A stretch of 64,000 nucleotides of DNA, taken from Chryseobacterium lactis (GTDB lineage Bacteria > Bacteroidota > Bacteroidia > Flavobacteriales > Weeksellaceae). Below, piece by piece: positions 54,496-63,880 of this stretch. Numbering within the stretch: the first letter of the stretch is position 1; each line of letters opens with the position of its first letter. The position numbers and the translations under genes are program-made. The notes under the pieces are model-generated. The model made no database searches. It had not been told where the DNA came from and saw nothing but the letters and a program-made list of their open reading frames with translations. The stretch covers positions 3,968,001 through 4,032,000 of the forward strand of contig NZ_CP033924.1 of the NCBI RefSeq assembly GCF_003815875.1, read 5' to 3'.

Positions 54496-56097
54496 TTATA
54501 CAACGGGGCTATGATCGTCTTTTTTAAAATTATTGATAAAATAGGAGGGAGTTACACCAGTTTCCTTTTTAAAGACTACTGCAAAGACTTCTCTGGAAGA
54601 AAAGCCACTGGCTTCCGCAAGATAACTTATTTTATATTCTCTGTAAATAGGGTTTTCATAAAGTTTTGTAGTAATGTAATTTATTCTCAGACTGTTAATG
54701 TAATTATTATAGCTTTTTTCTTTGTATTGTTTAATAATTTCTGAAAGGTATCTGGTGTTGGTTCCCAGATCATTGGCGAGAGAAGTTAGACTAAGCTCTT
54801 TTTTAATAAATTTCTGAGATTTTTCAAATTTTTCAAGTTTTAGCAATAAGGTGTTGGTAGTTTCATCTGTAATCCCTATCCCTTTTTCAGGGGTTATATT
54901 TGATGATTCATCTTTGCCATCTGCATTCCTTTTTCTGTCTTTCAGATTTTTGATGATCGTATCATATTTCTTGTGAAGCTTTTTCTGATTTCTATTCCAG
55001 AAGAACAATCCTCCACTAAGAAAAACCATAAGAATCCCAATTGATAACATGGCAATTTTCTTAATATCTGTGGTATGGATACGATCTTTCTCATCCATCA
55101 TCTTTTTTACGGGAATATTGATTGTTTTCTTTTCCACATTCACGAGGCTGTCATTGAGTTTGGTGTACAAATTCATATATTTCCTGGAAGCTTCTTTTTC
55201 TCCAAGTTCTACATAGGATTTGAAGTAAACTTCATAGATATCTCTGCGAATGTAGGGTAATCTTATCTGTTTTTCCAACGCTTCTGCTTTTTCCGCATAG
55301 GGTATCACCTTTGCATATTTTTTCTGATCGTAATACAGCCATGCAAACTCGTTATAGATGGTCACTTCCAAATGCTTATCTGATGTATATTTTTTATCAT
55401 GACTAATCTCCAAAGCATGAGAAAAATAGGCTTCTGCTTCATTAATTTTGTGAGAAGCAACGCTTGTTTTGCCTAAATTAATATAAGATAATGCGAGCAT
55501 TTGTTCTTTTTTGGCGCCAAAATCCTTATCGTCTTTTATATTTTTTGTGCTTTCCAGACATTTTTTCTGATAATAGATCACCGAGTCAAGCGGCAAATTA
55601 ACATGAGCTGCATAAGAACCCATTCCAGTATATATCAACGCTTTTAAGTAATTTTTTTCATTGGAAGATTTTATTTTCTCGGCGATTTGTAAAGCTTTTT
55701 TAAACTCTTTCACACTCTCATCATTAAAGCCTAATTCTGTATAAGCCGAAGCTTTTAACCGGTAAGTATTTGATAATACAGCGTCATTCATACTTTCTGC
55801 TGCCAGTTTTCCGACTTCTTCACTGAGGTTGATGACTTTTTTAAAATTACCGGTATCAAAATATTTGCTCATCAGTATGGAACCGCTTTCTAACATTCCT
55901 TTTTTATATCCTATAGATTTAGAATTATTGAAAATATCATTAGCAAGCGTGATGGCTTTGGCAGGGTCTCCCCAGGATAGTTTTTCGGCCTTATTAATGT
56001 CAATGTCAATTTGTGATGTAGTAGGTCGTGTAGTAGATACTTGAGCATGGGAAATTCCGAAAATAAAACCGCATAAAAAGAGAGCAATATTTTTCAT
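54496..56097 (-). CDS. Membrane-anchored TPR protein with C-terminal AraC HTH
   Basis: This is a single-chain regulator of about 533 residues. A signal peptide (ALFLCGFIFGISHAQ) leads into about seven TPR-like helices pairs (35-330), a TM helix (IAMLSIGILMVFLSGGLFFWN, near 350-370), a coiled segment, and an AraC-type HTH domain (about 425-530, KELSLTSLANDLGTNTRYLSEIIKQYKEKSYNNYIN and ISYLAEASGFSSREVFAVVFKKETGVTPSYFIN). The TPRs are periplasmic and the HTH cytoplasmic, so it should sense an envelope signal and act on DNA from the membrane. I used Met at 56097; the frame is open 8 codons further. Monocistronic. Confidence 0.87.
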   Translation of the reverse strand: MKNIALFLCGFIFGISHAQVSTTRPTTSQIDIDINKAEKLSWGDPAKAITLANDIFNNSKSIGYKKGMLESGSILMSKYFDTGNFKKVINLSEEVGKLAAESMNDAVLSNTYRLKASAYTELGFNDESVKEFKKALQIAEKIKSSNEKNYLKALIYTGMGSYAAHVNLPLDSVIYYQKKCLESTKNIKDDKDFGAKKEQMLALSYINLGKTSVASHKINEAEAYFSHALEISHDKKYTSDKHLEVTIYNEFAWLYYDQKKYAKVIPYAEKAEALEKQIRLPYIRRDIYEVYFKSYVELGEKEASRKYMNLYTKLNDSLVNVEKKTINIPVKKMMDEKDRIHTTDIKKIAMLSIGILMVFLSGGLFFWNRNQKKLHKKYDTIIKNLKDRKRNADGKDESSNITPEKGIGITDETTNTLLLKLEKFEKSQKFIKKELSLTSLANDLGTNTRYLSEIIKQYKEKSYNNYINSLRINYITTKLYENPIYREYKISYLAEASGFSSREVFAVVFKKETGVTPSYFINNFKKDDHSPVV

Positions 56098-56400
56098 TAT
56101 GTGTATTTTTTGAACCCGCAATAAAAGAATAATTTAATGAAAAATTGGAAGATATGTGTAATTTTTTCTGAATTTATTAACCCTAATAAACAATGTAAGT
56201 AACTACAATTTAATACATTGTGTTTACTTTGTTAAATGATTTTTTATTCGAACAATGCATTAATAAATTTTATGGTCTTCTATTTAAACTAACAAAGCTT
56301 TTCAAAAAAGAAATAGTCTTGTTAATTTTATATAGTAAATTTATTGAGCGGATCTATTGAAATTCAAAATTTCTTCAAAATTTAATTATAGTTTTAACGC
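56098..56400. promoter_or_regulatory. 303-nt divergent gap, TPR-AraC and OmpR genes
   Basis: This is very AT-rich DNA with no supported gene. It must contain the promoters of both divergent regulators, but I found no clear TAnnTTTG element on either strand and no strong palindrome. Confidence 0.3.
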
Positions 56401-57075
56401 ATGAAAATTCTAATCGTCGAAGACGAAGCTGAACTGGCCAAAAGTATTTCCGAATATCTTTCTGAGGAAAGTTATCTGTGTGAATGTGCCTCAACATTTA
56501 ATGAAGCCATGACCAAAATAGAGATGTTCCATTACGACTGTATTTTACTGGATATAATGCTGCCGGACGGAAATGGCCTTAAAATTTTAGAAGAATTAAA
56601 AAAGCAGAATAAACAGGATGGTGTGATCATTATTTCAGCTAAAAATGCTTTGGATGATAAAATCGAAGGATTAAAAATGGGAGCAGATGATTATCTTACC
56701 AAACCGTTTCACCTCTCAGAACTGATGGCAAGGGTGTATTCTATTATTCGAAGAAAACAATTCAGCAGCTCCAATGTGGTAACACAGAATGAACTTGAAA
56801 TTGACCTTCTGGCCAAGACCGTTTCTGTGAATGGTGAAGTCATTTCTTTAACAAAAAAAGAATTTGACCTTCTGATTTATTTTATTGGAAACAAAAATAA
56901 GGTAATCTCCAAAAGTACTTTGGCAGAGCATCTTTCCGGTGATCTTGCAGACATGCTTGATAATCATGACTTCGTATACGCCCACGTAAAAAATCTAAAG
57001 AAAAAACTATATGATGCCGGCTCCGGACATTACCTTAAAACGGTTTATGGAACTGGCTATAAATGGGAAATGTAG
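56401..57075 (+). CDS. OmpR-family response regulator
   Basis: This is a 224-residue two-component regulator. The receiver domain (1-118) has Glu7-Asp8, phospho-acceptor Asp51 (LLDIMLPDG) and Lys101 (YLTKPF). An OmpR/PhoB winged helix (about 128-222) follows (LTKKEFDLLIYFIGNKNKVISKSTLAEHL, ending YGTGYKWEM). It should be phosphorylated by the kinase encoded 136 nt downstream. It probably controls the TauE-receptor-PAP2 genes in the same run. Confidence 0.92.
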   Translation: MKILIVEDEAELAKSISEYLSEESYLCECASTFNEAMTKIEMFHYDCILLDIMLPDGNGLKILEELKKQNKQDGVIIISAKNALDDKIEGLKMGADDYLTKPFHLSELMARVYSIIRRKQFSSSNVVTQNELEIDLLAKTVSVNGEVISLTKKEFDLLIYFIGNKNKVISKSTLAEHLSGDLADMLDNHDFVYAHVKNLKKKLYDAGSGHYLKTVYGTGYKWEM

Positions 57076-57095
57076 CCCCTTGTTATCAATGATAA

Positions 57096-57122
57096 ATGAT
57101 TGATGATTGATGATGATTGATG
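57096..57122. repeat. TGATGAT-type tandem repeat between the regulator and kinase genes
   Basis: Bases 57096-57122 (ATGATTGATGATTGATGATG and on) are simple ATGATTG/ATGAT repeats in the 136-nt gap. They are likely slippage DNA. Confidence 0.5.
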
Positions 57123-57211
57123 GGAATTGGTTATAGTATCCTAAGAAAAAATCATCTGATTACTATTAAATTGCCGATACAACATAAACTTTCTATTAAA
57201 ACATAATTCTA

Positions 57212-58498
57212 TTGAAACCTCTACTCAGCAAAACCACCAAGCCTTTCCTTATCTACGTCCTTATTGTACTGATGATAAGCATTCCTGTGTATTATCTTGT
57301 GGTAGATACAATCTGGAAAAATGAACTGGACGAGCATAATCAGATTATTGTAGAGAAAACAGCATATGAATTCAACCAACTGAAACTGTCTGATGAACAG
57401 TTGGAAAAAAGTCTGGAACTATGGAATCATATCCAGCCTGAAACAAATATTGAAAGGATTTCTGAAAATCAGATAAAAGGAGATAGTGTTTATACAAATG
57501 AAAGACATCTTCCATTTATATCTGAAGATAAAAAAGAACGTTATCGATGTCTTAAAAAGGTAATTTATATACATGATAGACCTTATTTGTTTACTATACA
57601 AACCAATATTGAGGAATCACACGAGACCATAGCTGTGATTGCCATGATTACCATATTTTTCTTTGTAATGATTGTTGTAGGCCTTTTATATCTAAACAGA
57701 AGGCTATCGGCATCCATATGGAAACCATTCCGGGACACCTTGAATCGTTTGAAGATATTTAAACTCAGCAGCCAGACCAGGATTGAATTTCCGGCTTCTG
57801 ATACCACAGAATTTGAAGAACTTAATCAATCCCTTTATAAACTGATAGAGCACAACGTTTCCGTTTATAAAACCCAGAAAGAGTTCACAGAAAATGCTTC
57901 TCATGAGCTACAGACTCCACTTGCGATTATAAAAAATAAACTCGATCTTCTATTGCAGGATAGAGATTTAACGGAGAAACAATACCGTATAGTGGAAGAG
58001 ATGAATAAAGCCCTGACCAGAAGTTCCCGTATTAATAAAAACCTGCTGTTACTGGCTAAAATAGACAATAACCAGTTTGATAACTCTGAAAATATTGCAT
58101 TGGATGAATTGCTTCAACAAAGTATTGATATTCTTCAGGAGCATTTTGAACAAAAAAATATCGCTGTCCACGAAAAAATCTCACCTGATATTCAGATAAA
58201 GGGAAATAGCAGCCTCATTGAAATTATGATTAACAATCTCATCATCAATGCGATCAGACATACTTTACCCGGCGGCTCTATTGACATCCAATTGACAGAT
58301 TCTCTTTTGGAAATTTCCAATTCGGGAACGGAAAAGCTCAACACGGATTTATTGTTTAAACGGTTTTCAAAACTTTCTGCTGATAACAACGGAAGTGGTT
58401 TGGGACTTTCTATTATTCAGGAAATCTGCAAATTTCATCATTGGACGATTAGCTACAGATTTGAAAATAAGCACCACATTTTTTCCGTTAAATTATAG
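57212..58498 (+). CDS. Sensor histidine kinase
   Basis: This is a 428-residue kinase with TM helices at about 12-30 and 145-163 around a periplasmic sensor of about 115 residues. It has the H-box (SHELQTPLAI, His231), the N-box (NNLIINAIRHT) and the G-box (GSGLGLSIIQEI). The N-terminus reads LKPLLSKTTKPF from a TTG codon. The frame is closed by a stop 15 nt upstream and no ATG precedes the first TM helix, so TTG is the likeliest start. It is the cognate partner of the OmpR-type regulator. The signal is unknown. Confidence 0.9.
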   Translation: MKPLLSKTTKPFLIYVLIVLMISIPVYYLVVDTIWKNELDEHNQIIVEKTAYEFNQLKLSDEQLEKSLELWNHIQPETNIERISENQIKGDSVYTNERHLPFISEDKKERYRCLKKVIYIHDRPYLFTIQTNIEESHETIAVIAMITIFFFVMIVVGLLYLNRRLSASIWKPFRDTLNRLKIFKLSSQTRIEFPASDTTEFEELNQSLYKLIEHNVSVYKTQKEFTENASHELQTPLAIIKNKLDLLLQDRDLTEKQYRIVEEMNKALTRSSRINKNLLLLAKIDNNQFDNSENIALDELLQQSIDILQEHFEQKNIAVHEKISPDIQIKGNSSLIEIMINNLIINAIRHTLPGGSIDIQLTDSLLEISNSGTEKLNTDLLFKRFSKLSADNNGSGLGLSIIQEICKFHHWTISYRFENKHHIFSVKL

Positions 58499-58593
58499 TT
58501 AAAAAATACCCATAACAGAACAATTCAAAATTTCTTCTAAATCGGATTGCACCTTTGTATCGAAAACATACTGAAGTGTAAATTTTATTTAAA

Positions 58594-59628
58594 ATGATTT
58601 TAAAAATTGTCCTTTTATTCGCAGGAACAATCCTGGCATTCTGGATCAGCGCTATTTGTGGGGGTGGTGCCAGTCTTATTTTGATTCCTATCCTTAATCT
58701 GTTACTTCCCACATCTCTTGTCCCTTTTTCGCTGACGATCGGTACTTTCACCAGCTCAGCCTCCAGAATTGCAGTATTTAAAAAACATGTCAACTGGAAA
58801 ATATTCTTATGGTTTGTCCCGTTTTCTATTCCTGCAGTTTTATTGGGAGCCTATTTGATTAAATATGTAAACCCTAATTACCTGCAACTGCTTGTTGCTT
58901 TCTTTCTGATTGCCAATCTGCCGCAACTTTTCGCATCAAAAAATAAAAAAGAAGAATCTGAAAAACCTTATCCGAAGTCAGCATTGGCTTTAATTGGTTT
59001 CCTGGCTGGTTTTATTTCGGGAATTACTGGAGCCGTGGGACTTCTTTTTAACAGGTTCTATTTAAAATTCGGGCTTAAAAAAGAGGAAATTGTAGCAACC
59101 CGCGCTGCTAATGAGGTATTTCTTCACCTGATTAAGCTTATCATTTATATTTCACTTGGGTTATATTCCAATACTGCATTATGGATGGGTATTGCCATTG
59201 CGGTAGGGGCAATAGTATCTTCATATACTGTGAAATATATTCTACCGCATCTGAGTGAAAATATGTTCAAAAAGATAGGCTATGCAGCGATGGTAGTATC
59301 CGGTATTACTTTATTTACAAGTACTTCGGGGAAAATAGTTCAGCAGGATCAGATTGTCGTCAATCGTTCCTCCACAAAAAATAAAAGCGTGTATACCATG
59401 TCATGGAAAAACACACGCCTGGTCGTTGAATATAAAGCCAGTAAAGGGCTAGAAATTGAAAAAACGGTACAACCGGACGAATTATCAGGAAACCTTAAGC
59501 AAAAATATGATCAGCTTATGGAACATTACGATGATGTTCAAATAGAAAAAGTATATGCTTTTGGGAAAGAAACCATCCATGAATTCTATTGTTATAAAGA
59601 CAATGTGCTTACCAAGTTTAAAGCATAA
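58594..59628 (+). CDS. TauE/SafE-family permease with an extra C-terminal domain
   Basis: This is a 344-residue membrane protein. Residues 1-250 form the usual 8-helix TauE/SafE anion exporter (ICGGGASLILIPIL in helix 1, FISGITGAVGLLFNRF in the second repeat). About 95 further residues (from VNRSSTKNKSVYTMSWK onward) form a soluble tail not usual for the family. The name implies sulfite or organosulfonate export, but substrates vary widely. It follows the two-component genes by 95 nt and precedes the TonB receptor by 43 nt. Confidence 0.85.
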   Translation: MILKIVLLFAGTILAFWISAICGGGASLILIPILNLLLPTSLVPFSLTIGTFTSSASRIAVFKKHVNWKIFLWFVPFSIPAVLLGAYLIKYVNPNYLQLLVAFFLIANLPQLFASKNKKEESEKPYPKSALALIGFLAGFISGITGAVGLLFNRFYLKFGLKKEEIVATRAANEVFLHLIKLIIYISLGLYSNTALWMGIAIAVGAIVSSYTVKYILPHLSENMFKKIGYAAMVVSGITLFTSTSGKIVQQDQIVVNRSSTKNKSVYTMSWKNTRLVVEYKASKGLEIEKTVQPDELSGNLKQKYDQLMEHYDDVQIEKVYAFGKETIHEFYCYKDNVLTKFKA

Positions 59629-59671
59629 TGATTGAACGAATGATTGGGAAATAAAAAATAATATATAGACT

Positions 59672-62089
59672 ATGAATAAAAAAAAACTGCTGCTTTTTCC
59701 GATTAGCATTATCTCTTCGGTAGCCTTTGCACAAACTACTTCGGTAACGGTATCCGGAAAAATCACCAATAAGGAAAAAGTGGTATTGCCTTACGCCAGT
59801 ATTATTTTAAAGAAGGAAAAGGACAGTGCTTTTGTGGCTGGAACGATTACCAATGAGGAAGGAAGATTTTCTATCGTTGGAATACATCCTGATCATTATC
59901 TTCTGGAAACTTCCATAACAGGATATGACACCCTGATACAGCCTGTTTTCATCGGAAGTCTTTCTGAGTTTCTGGATATTCCCGCTATTGAACTTTTACA
60001 AAAGCAGGAAAAAGAAACTAAAATAGAGGCCATTACCATCACTGCTTCCAAAAAGAATGAGATCGATAGTCGTCTTGATAAAAAAACATATTCCGTTGCA
60101 GACAACATCAGCCAAAGTGGTGGATCTGTACTCCAAAGCATGCAAAACCTTCCCGGAATTACCGTGCAGGAAGGTAAAGTACAGCTCAGAGGAAATGATA
60201 AAGTAACCGTTCTGATTGATGGAAAACAGACTGCACTTACAGGTTTCGGGAGCCAGACAGGATTAGATAATATTCCTGCCTCTTCCATTGATAAAATTGA
60301 GATCATCAACAATCCTTCGTCAAAATATGATGCCAATGGAAATGCCGGGATTATCAATATTATCATGAAAAAGAACAAACAAAACGGCTGGAATGGTAAA
60401 ATAGGATTTACAACCGGACTGGGTTCACTTTGGGTAAGAAAAGAAAATCTACCAACCATCAGACCTCAGTATACATTAACTCCAAAAATTAATCCCTCGT
60501 TATCCCTTAATTACCGGAAAAATAAAGTCAATGTATTTCTACAGGCAGACAATTTATATACGGAAACCCTGAATAAAAACGAATTTGTGACACGTACTTA
60601 TGATAACGGAACCGTAATTAATTCTCAGTTGAAAAGGAATAGAAATACCAATTTCTTTACGACTAAAGCGGGAATAGACTGGAATATCGATCCTCAAAAT
60701 ACATTAACTGTTTCAGGGATGTATGGAAGTGAAAAAATTATTGACCGCGGAGATCAGCCCTTTTTTAACGGAGATTTTTCGCAACGTCTTCGTCTCTGGC
60801 AGTTTCTTGAAGATGAATTAAAAACAACGATCATGGGGACCGCTTCTTATCAGCATAAGTTTAAAGAAGCCGGACATGTGTTGAATGCAGGATTCAACTA
60901 TACTTTTCACAGAGAAGATGAAAAGTATTTCTATGATAATTATTTACCTGCTTCCACAGGAACCGATGCTTTCAAATTATTGTCCGACGAGCAGGTCTAC
61001 GATTTCAATGTAGACTATATAAAACCTCTGAAATATGGTAGAATTGAAACAGGAATTAAGCTGAGAAACAGAAGTATCCCTACAAATATGAATTTTATCC
61101 CTGGAACCAATTCCGTGTTGGATGCTTCTGCAGGCGGAAAAGCCGATTATAAAGAATTCATTCCTGCCATCTATGGAAATTATGTTTTTGAAAATGAAAA
61201 ATGGGAAGCTGAGCTTGGACTGAGATTAGAATATGTAAAAATTCAGTATGATGTAAATCCTGATCATCCTACTTACAAAAGTGATGGATACAATTATACC
61301 CAACCGTTTCCTAATTTCCGTTTAGCCTATAAACTTAATGACCGAAATAAGTTCTCTATCTTTTACAACAGAAGGGTAGACCGTCCTAACGAAGTTGATA
61401 TCAGAATTTTTCCGAAATATGATGATGCCGAGATCATTAAGGTAGGAAATCCGGCATTGCGTCCGCAATTCACCAACTCTATTGAACTTGGATATAAATA
61501 CAATTGGGATAACGGATACTTATATTCTGCTTTGTATCATCGTTTTGCCACAGGAACAATTACCAGAATTTCGAGTATTGTACCCGACAGTACTTTGATC
61601 TATGCGATTTTTCAAAACGCAGGGAGAAGTTATAATACCGGCCTGGAAGCGATATGGAATCAAAAGTTTTCCGATATATATTCCCTCAATATCAACGGAA
61701 ATGTATACCGAAATCAGATCGATGCGTTTTCAGTATTGAACCTTTATCCGGAACCTAATACTTTTTCTGCAGACAGGCAATCTGCTATTTCCGGAAATAT
61801 CAAAATGAATCATATTTTCCATTTTAGTCAGGGATTGGATGCCCAGTGTACGCTGGTTTATCTGGCACCGGATATTATTCCGCAGGGAAAAATGAATTCA
61901 AGATTCTCCATGGATGTGGGAGTGAAAAAAGCCATTCAGAAAGGGAAGGGCGAACTGTTTTTAAATGCCTCAGATTTACTCAATACTATGGTTATGAAGA
62001 AAAGAATTCAGGGAATGGGATTCGCGTATACAAGCAATGATTATTACGAAACCCAGGTCGTACGATTGGGATACAGTTATAAATTTTAA
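59672..62089 (+). CDS. Outer-membrane beta-barrel (TonB-receptor-like) protein
   Basis: This is an 805-residue protein. A signal peptide (ISIISSVAFAQ) is followed by a CarboxypepD_reg-like domain (about 25-105, TVSGKITNKEKVVLPYASIILKK), a plug-like domain (SVLQSMQNLPGITVQEGKVQLRGNDKVTVLIDGKQ; PASSIDKIEIINNPSSKYDANGNAGIINIIM), and an outer-membrane barrel of the OMP_b-brl_3 type ending in YKF. Members often pair with a PAP2 or stress two-component system in Bacteroidota. The cargo is unknown. PAP2 starts 21 nt downstream. Confidence 0.88.
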   Translation: MNKKKLLLFPISIISSVAFAQTTSVTVSGKITNKEKVVLPYASIILKKEKDSAFVAGTITNEEGRFSIVGIHPDHYLLETSITGYDTLIQPVFIGSLSEFLDIPAIELLQKQEKETKIEAITITASKKNEIDSRLDKKTYSVADNISQSGGSVLQSMQNLPGITVQEGKVQLRGNDKVTVLIDGKQTALTGFGSQTGLDNIPASSIDKIEIINNPSSKYDANGNAGIINIIMKKNKQNGWNGKIGFTTGLGSLWVRKENLPTIRPQYTLTPKINPSLSLNYRKNKVNVFLQADNLYTETLNKNEFVTRTYDNGTVINSQLKRNRNTNFFTTKAGIDWNIDPQNTLTVSGMYGSEKIIDRGDQPFFNGDFSQRLRLWQFLEDELKTTIMGTASYQHKFKEAGHVLNAGFNYTFHREDEKYFYDNYLPASTGTDAFKLLSDEQVYDFNVDYIKPLKYGRIETGIKLRNRSIPTNMNFIPGTNSVLDASAGGKADYKEFIPAIYGNYVFENEKWEAELGLRLEYVKIQYDVNPDHPTYKSDGYNYTQPFPNFRLAYKLNDRNKFSIFYNRRVDRPNEVDIRIFPKYDDAEIIKVGNPALRPQFTNSIELGYKYNWDNGYLYSALYHRFATGTITRISSIVPDSTLIYAIFQNAGRSYNTGLEAIWNQKFSDIYSLNINGNVYRNQIDAFSVLNLYPEPNTFSADRQSAISGNIKMNHIFHFSQGLDAQCTLVYLAPDIIPQGKMNSRFSMDVGVKKAIQKGKGELFLNASDLLNTMVMKKRIQGMGFAYTSNDYYETQVVRLGYSYKF

Positions 62090-62110
62090 TATAAAAAAAC
62101 ATAATTAAGG

Positions 62111-62920
62111 ATGAAAAACCACCGTCAGAAAATGCTGATTTATTTACTTGTTTTGACTTCAGCCGTTAGTAAAATCAATGCCCAAAACAATAATGATTCG
62201 ATTGCAGTTCAGGAATCAATAAAGGATAGTATTATTAGTCCTGTAGCTCAGAAAACGAGCCTGAACTATAAAAGTCTGATCATTCCTGCCGCATTCATTA
62301 CCTATGGAGTAGCAGGTTTGACAATCAAAGATCTGAGACAGCTGAACCTTTCTACCAGAACAGAAATTAACGAGCATCAGCCTACCCGGATAAAGTTTGA
62401 TGATTACACCCAATATCTTCCGGGACTGATGGTATACGGGCTCAACTTTGCAGGAGTAAAGGGAAAACATAATTTAAGAGACCGTACCATTATTTATGCC
62501 TCTTCACAGCTGATCGCCGCTGCTTTTACCCTTCCTTTAAAGTATATGGTGAAAGAAGAAAGGCCGGACCGTTCAAATACAATGTCTTTTCCTTCAGGAC
62601 ACGCTGCCACGGCATTTTCAAATGCACAATTTATGTTCAGGGAATATAAGGATACTAATTTCTGGTTAAGCCTTTCCGGGTATCCTTTTGCCATCTTTAC
62701 AGGAGTATACCGGATGTTGAATGATAAACACTGGCTGGGAGATGTGGTTGCGGGCACCGGCTTTGGAATACTTTCTACAGAGCTGGCCTATTGGTTATTT
62801 CCAAGAATTGATAACTTGCTGCGCGGAAAAAATAAAAGTAAAAATACCCTGTCCTCCACAATGGTGATGCCATTTTACCAAAATAAAACAGTAGGAATCG
62901 GCCTCGTAAAAAATTTTTAA
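62111..62920 (+). CDS. PAP2-family phosphatase
   Basis: This is a 269-residue protein. A signal peptide (LIYLLVLTSAVSKINAQ) is followed by the PAP2 motifs KYMVKEERP (K-x6-RP), SFPSGHAA (PSGH) and VYRMLNDKHWLGDVVAG (YR-x5-H-x3-D). It has hydrophobic segments but is largely periplasm-facing. It could dephosphorylate a lipid A phosphate, undecaprenyl pyrophosphate or another phospholipid. The tight link with an outer-membrane protein and a two-component system suggests an envelope-modification unit. Confidence 0.88.
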   Translation: MKNHRQKMLIYLLVLTSAVSKINAQNNNDSIAVQESIKDSIISPVAQKTSLNYKSLIIPAAFITYGVAGLTIKDLRQLNLSTRTEINEHQPTRIKFDDYTQYLPGLMVYGLNFAGVKGKHNLRDRTIIYASSQLIAAAFTLPLKYMVKEERPDRSNTMSFPSGHAATAFSNAQFMFREYKDTNFWLSLSGYPFAIFTGVYRMLNDKHWLGDVVAGTGFGILSTELAYWLFPRIDNLLRGKNKSKNTLSSTMVMPFYQNKTVGIGLVKNF

Positions 62921-62963
62921 TGATAAAGTTTACTTAAAAAAATAGAATTTTTAGATCAAAAAG

Positions 62964-62998
62964 AAAATCGCCATTCAGCAATGAATGACGATTTTTTT
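62964..62998. terminator. Terminator between PAP2 and SDR genes
   Basis: AAAATCGCCATTCA pairs with TGAATGACGATTTT around a 4-nt loop with one mismatch, followed by TTT. It lies 44 nt after the PAP2 stop and 67 nt from the convergent SDR stop, so it can serve both. Confidence 0.75.
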
Positions 62999-63064
62999 AT
63001 TTATAAATTTTCCTGATAAAAAGGCATCAATTGAGCCCTTGATATTAAAGAATTCACGAATATA

Positions 63065-63868
63065 TCAAACCACTTTTGCCTTGCGAACTATCCTTGCCAA
63101 TAATCCGGGGAAAAATCTTTTCAGATAAATTCCTAACACCTCCTTACCGCCAATTGCTTTTTGATTTTTACGTTTCTCGATGGCATGAAGCATTTTTTTC
63201 GCAAAAATATCTACCGGCATTCCTTTCATGGTGGCATCATCCATAGTTCCTTGCTGTGAACCATTTCCAGTAACCGCATGAATGGAAATATGGGTTTGTA
63301 TAAAACCCGGGCAAATGATCGTGACAGAGATTTTATCCTGATATAATTCAGCTCTCAAAGCATCAAAAAATCCATGCAAGGCGTGCTTGGCTGCGGCATA
63401 TCCACTGCGCATAGGTGCACCGAATACCCCCATAAGACTAGACACCACAGCAATTTGTCCGCCACCATTTTTAATCAAATAAGGTACAACAGCTTTCGTA
63501 AGGGCTACCGTTCCGATAAAATCTACATCCATTAAATGCTTATCAACCTCTATATCTGTTTCCATAGCCAAAGAACGTTGTGATAATCCTGCATTATTGA
63601 TAAGGATATCAATTTTTCCGAACTTTTTTACGGCCTGGTCTGCGATATCAGGCATTTTTTTATAATCTACCAGATCTAGAGGGATGACGGCATACCGATT
63701 CACAGTAAGTCCGGCATTTTCGGCAATCTCATACAGCTGATTTTCTTTTCTTGATGAAAGGATGATTTTAGCATTTGTCTTTAAAGCCAGTTCTTTTACC
63801 AAAGCTTCTCCAATTCCTGATGATGCCCCGGTAACCCAGATTACTTTATTATTAAAATAGGTACTCAT
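63065..63868 (-). CDS. SDR-family oxidoreductase
   Basis: This is a 267-residue short-chain dehydrogenase with TGASSGIG (13-20) for NAD(P), NNAG (91-94), Ser143/Ser144, and the catalytic Tyr157 and Lys161 in SGYAAAKHALHG. It is related to the DHRS7-like class. A basic residue after the glycine motif (SSRKEN at 38-43) suggests NADPH. The FAD-enzyme gene next to it ends 13 nt before its start, so they are probably co-transcribed in this direction. Confidence 0.9.
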   Translation of the reverse strand: MSTYFNNKVIWVTGASSGIGEALVKELALKTNAKIILSSRKENQLYEIAENAGLTVNRYAVIPLDLVDYKKMPDIADQAVKKFGKIDILINNAGLSQRSLAMETDIEVDKHLMDVDFIGTVALTKAVVPYLIKNGGGQIAVVSSLMGVFGAPMRSGYAAAKHALHGFFDALRAELYQDKISVTIICPGFIQTHISIHAVTGNGSQQGTMDDATMKGMPVDIFAKKMLHAIEKRKNQKAIGGKEVLGIYLKRFFPGLLARIVRKAKVV

Positions 63869-63880
63869 TACTTAATCTAT

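Noticed and set aside
57096..57122. Possible CRISPR-like or functional array in the TGATGAT repeats
   Set aside because: The units are 5-7 nt with no spacers, so it is simple slippage DNA.
59896..60459. Minus-strand frame of 187 codons inside the outer-membrane protein gene
   Set aside because: It has no start context or recognisable domain and is fully antisense to a well-supported gene.
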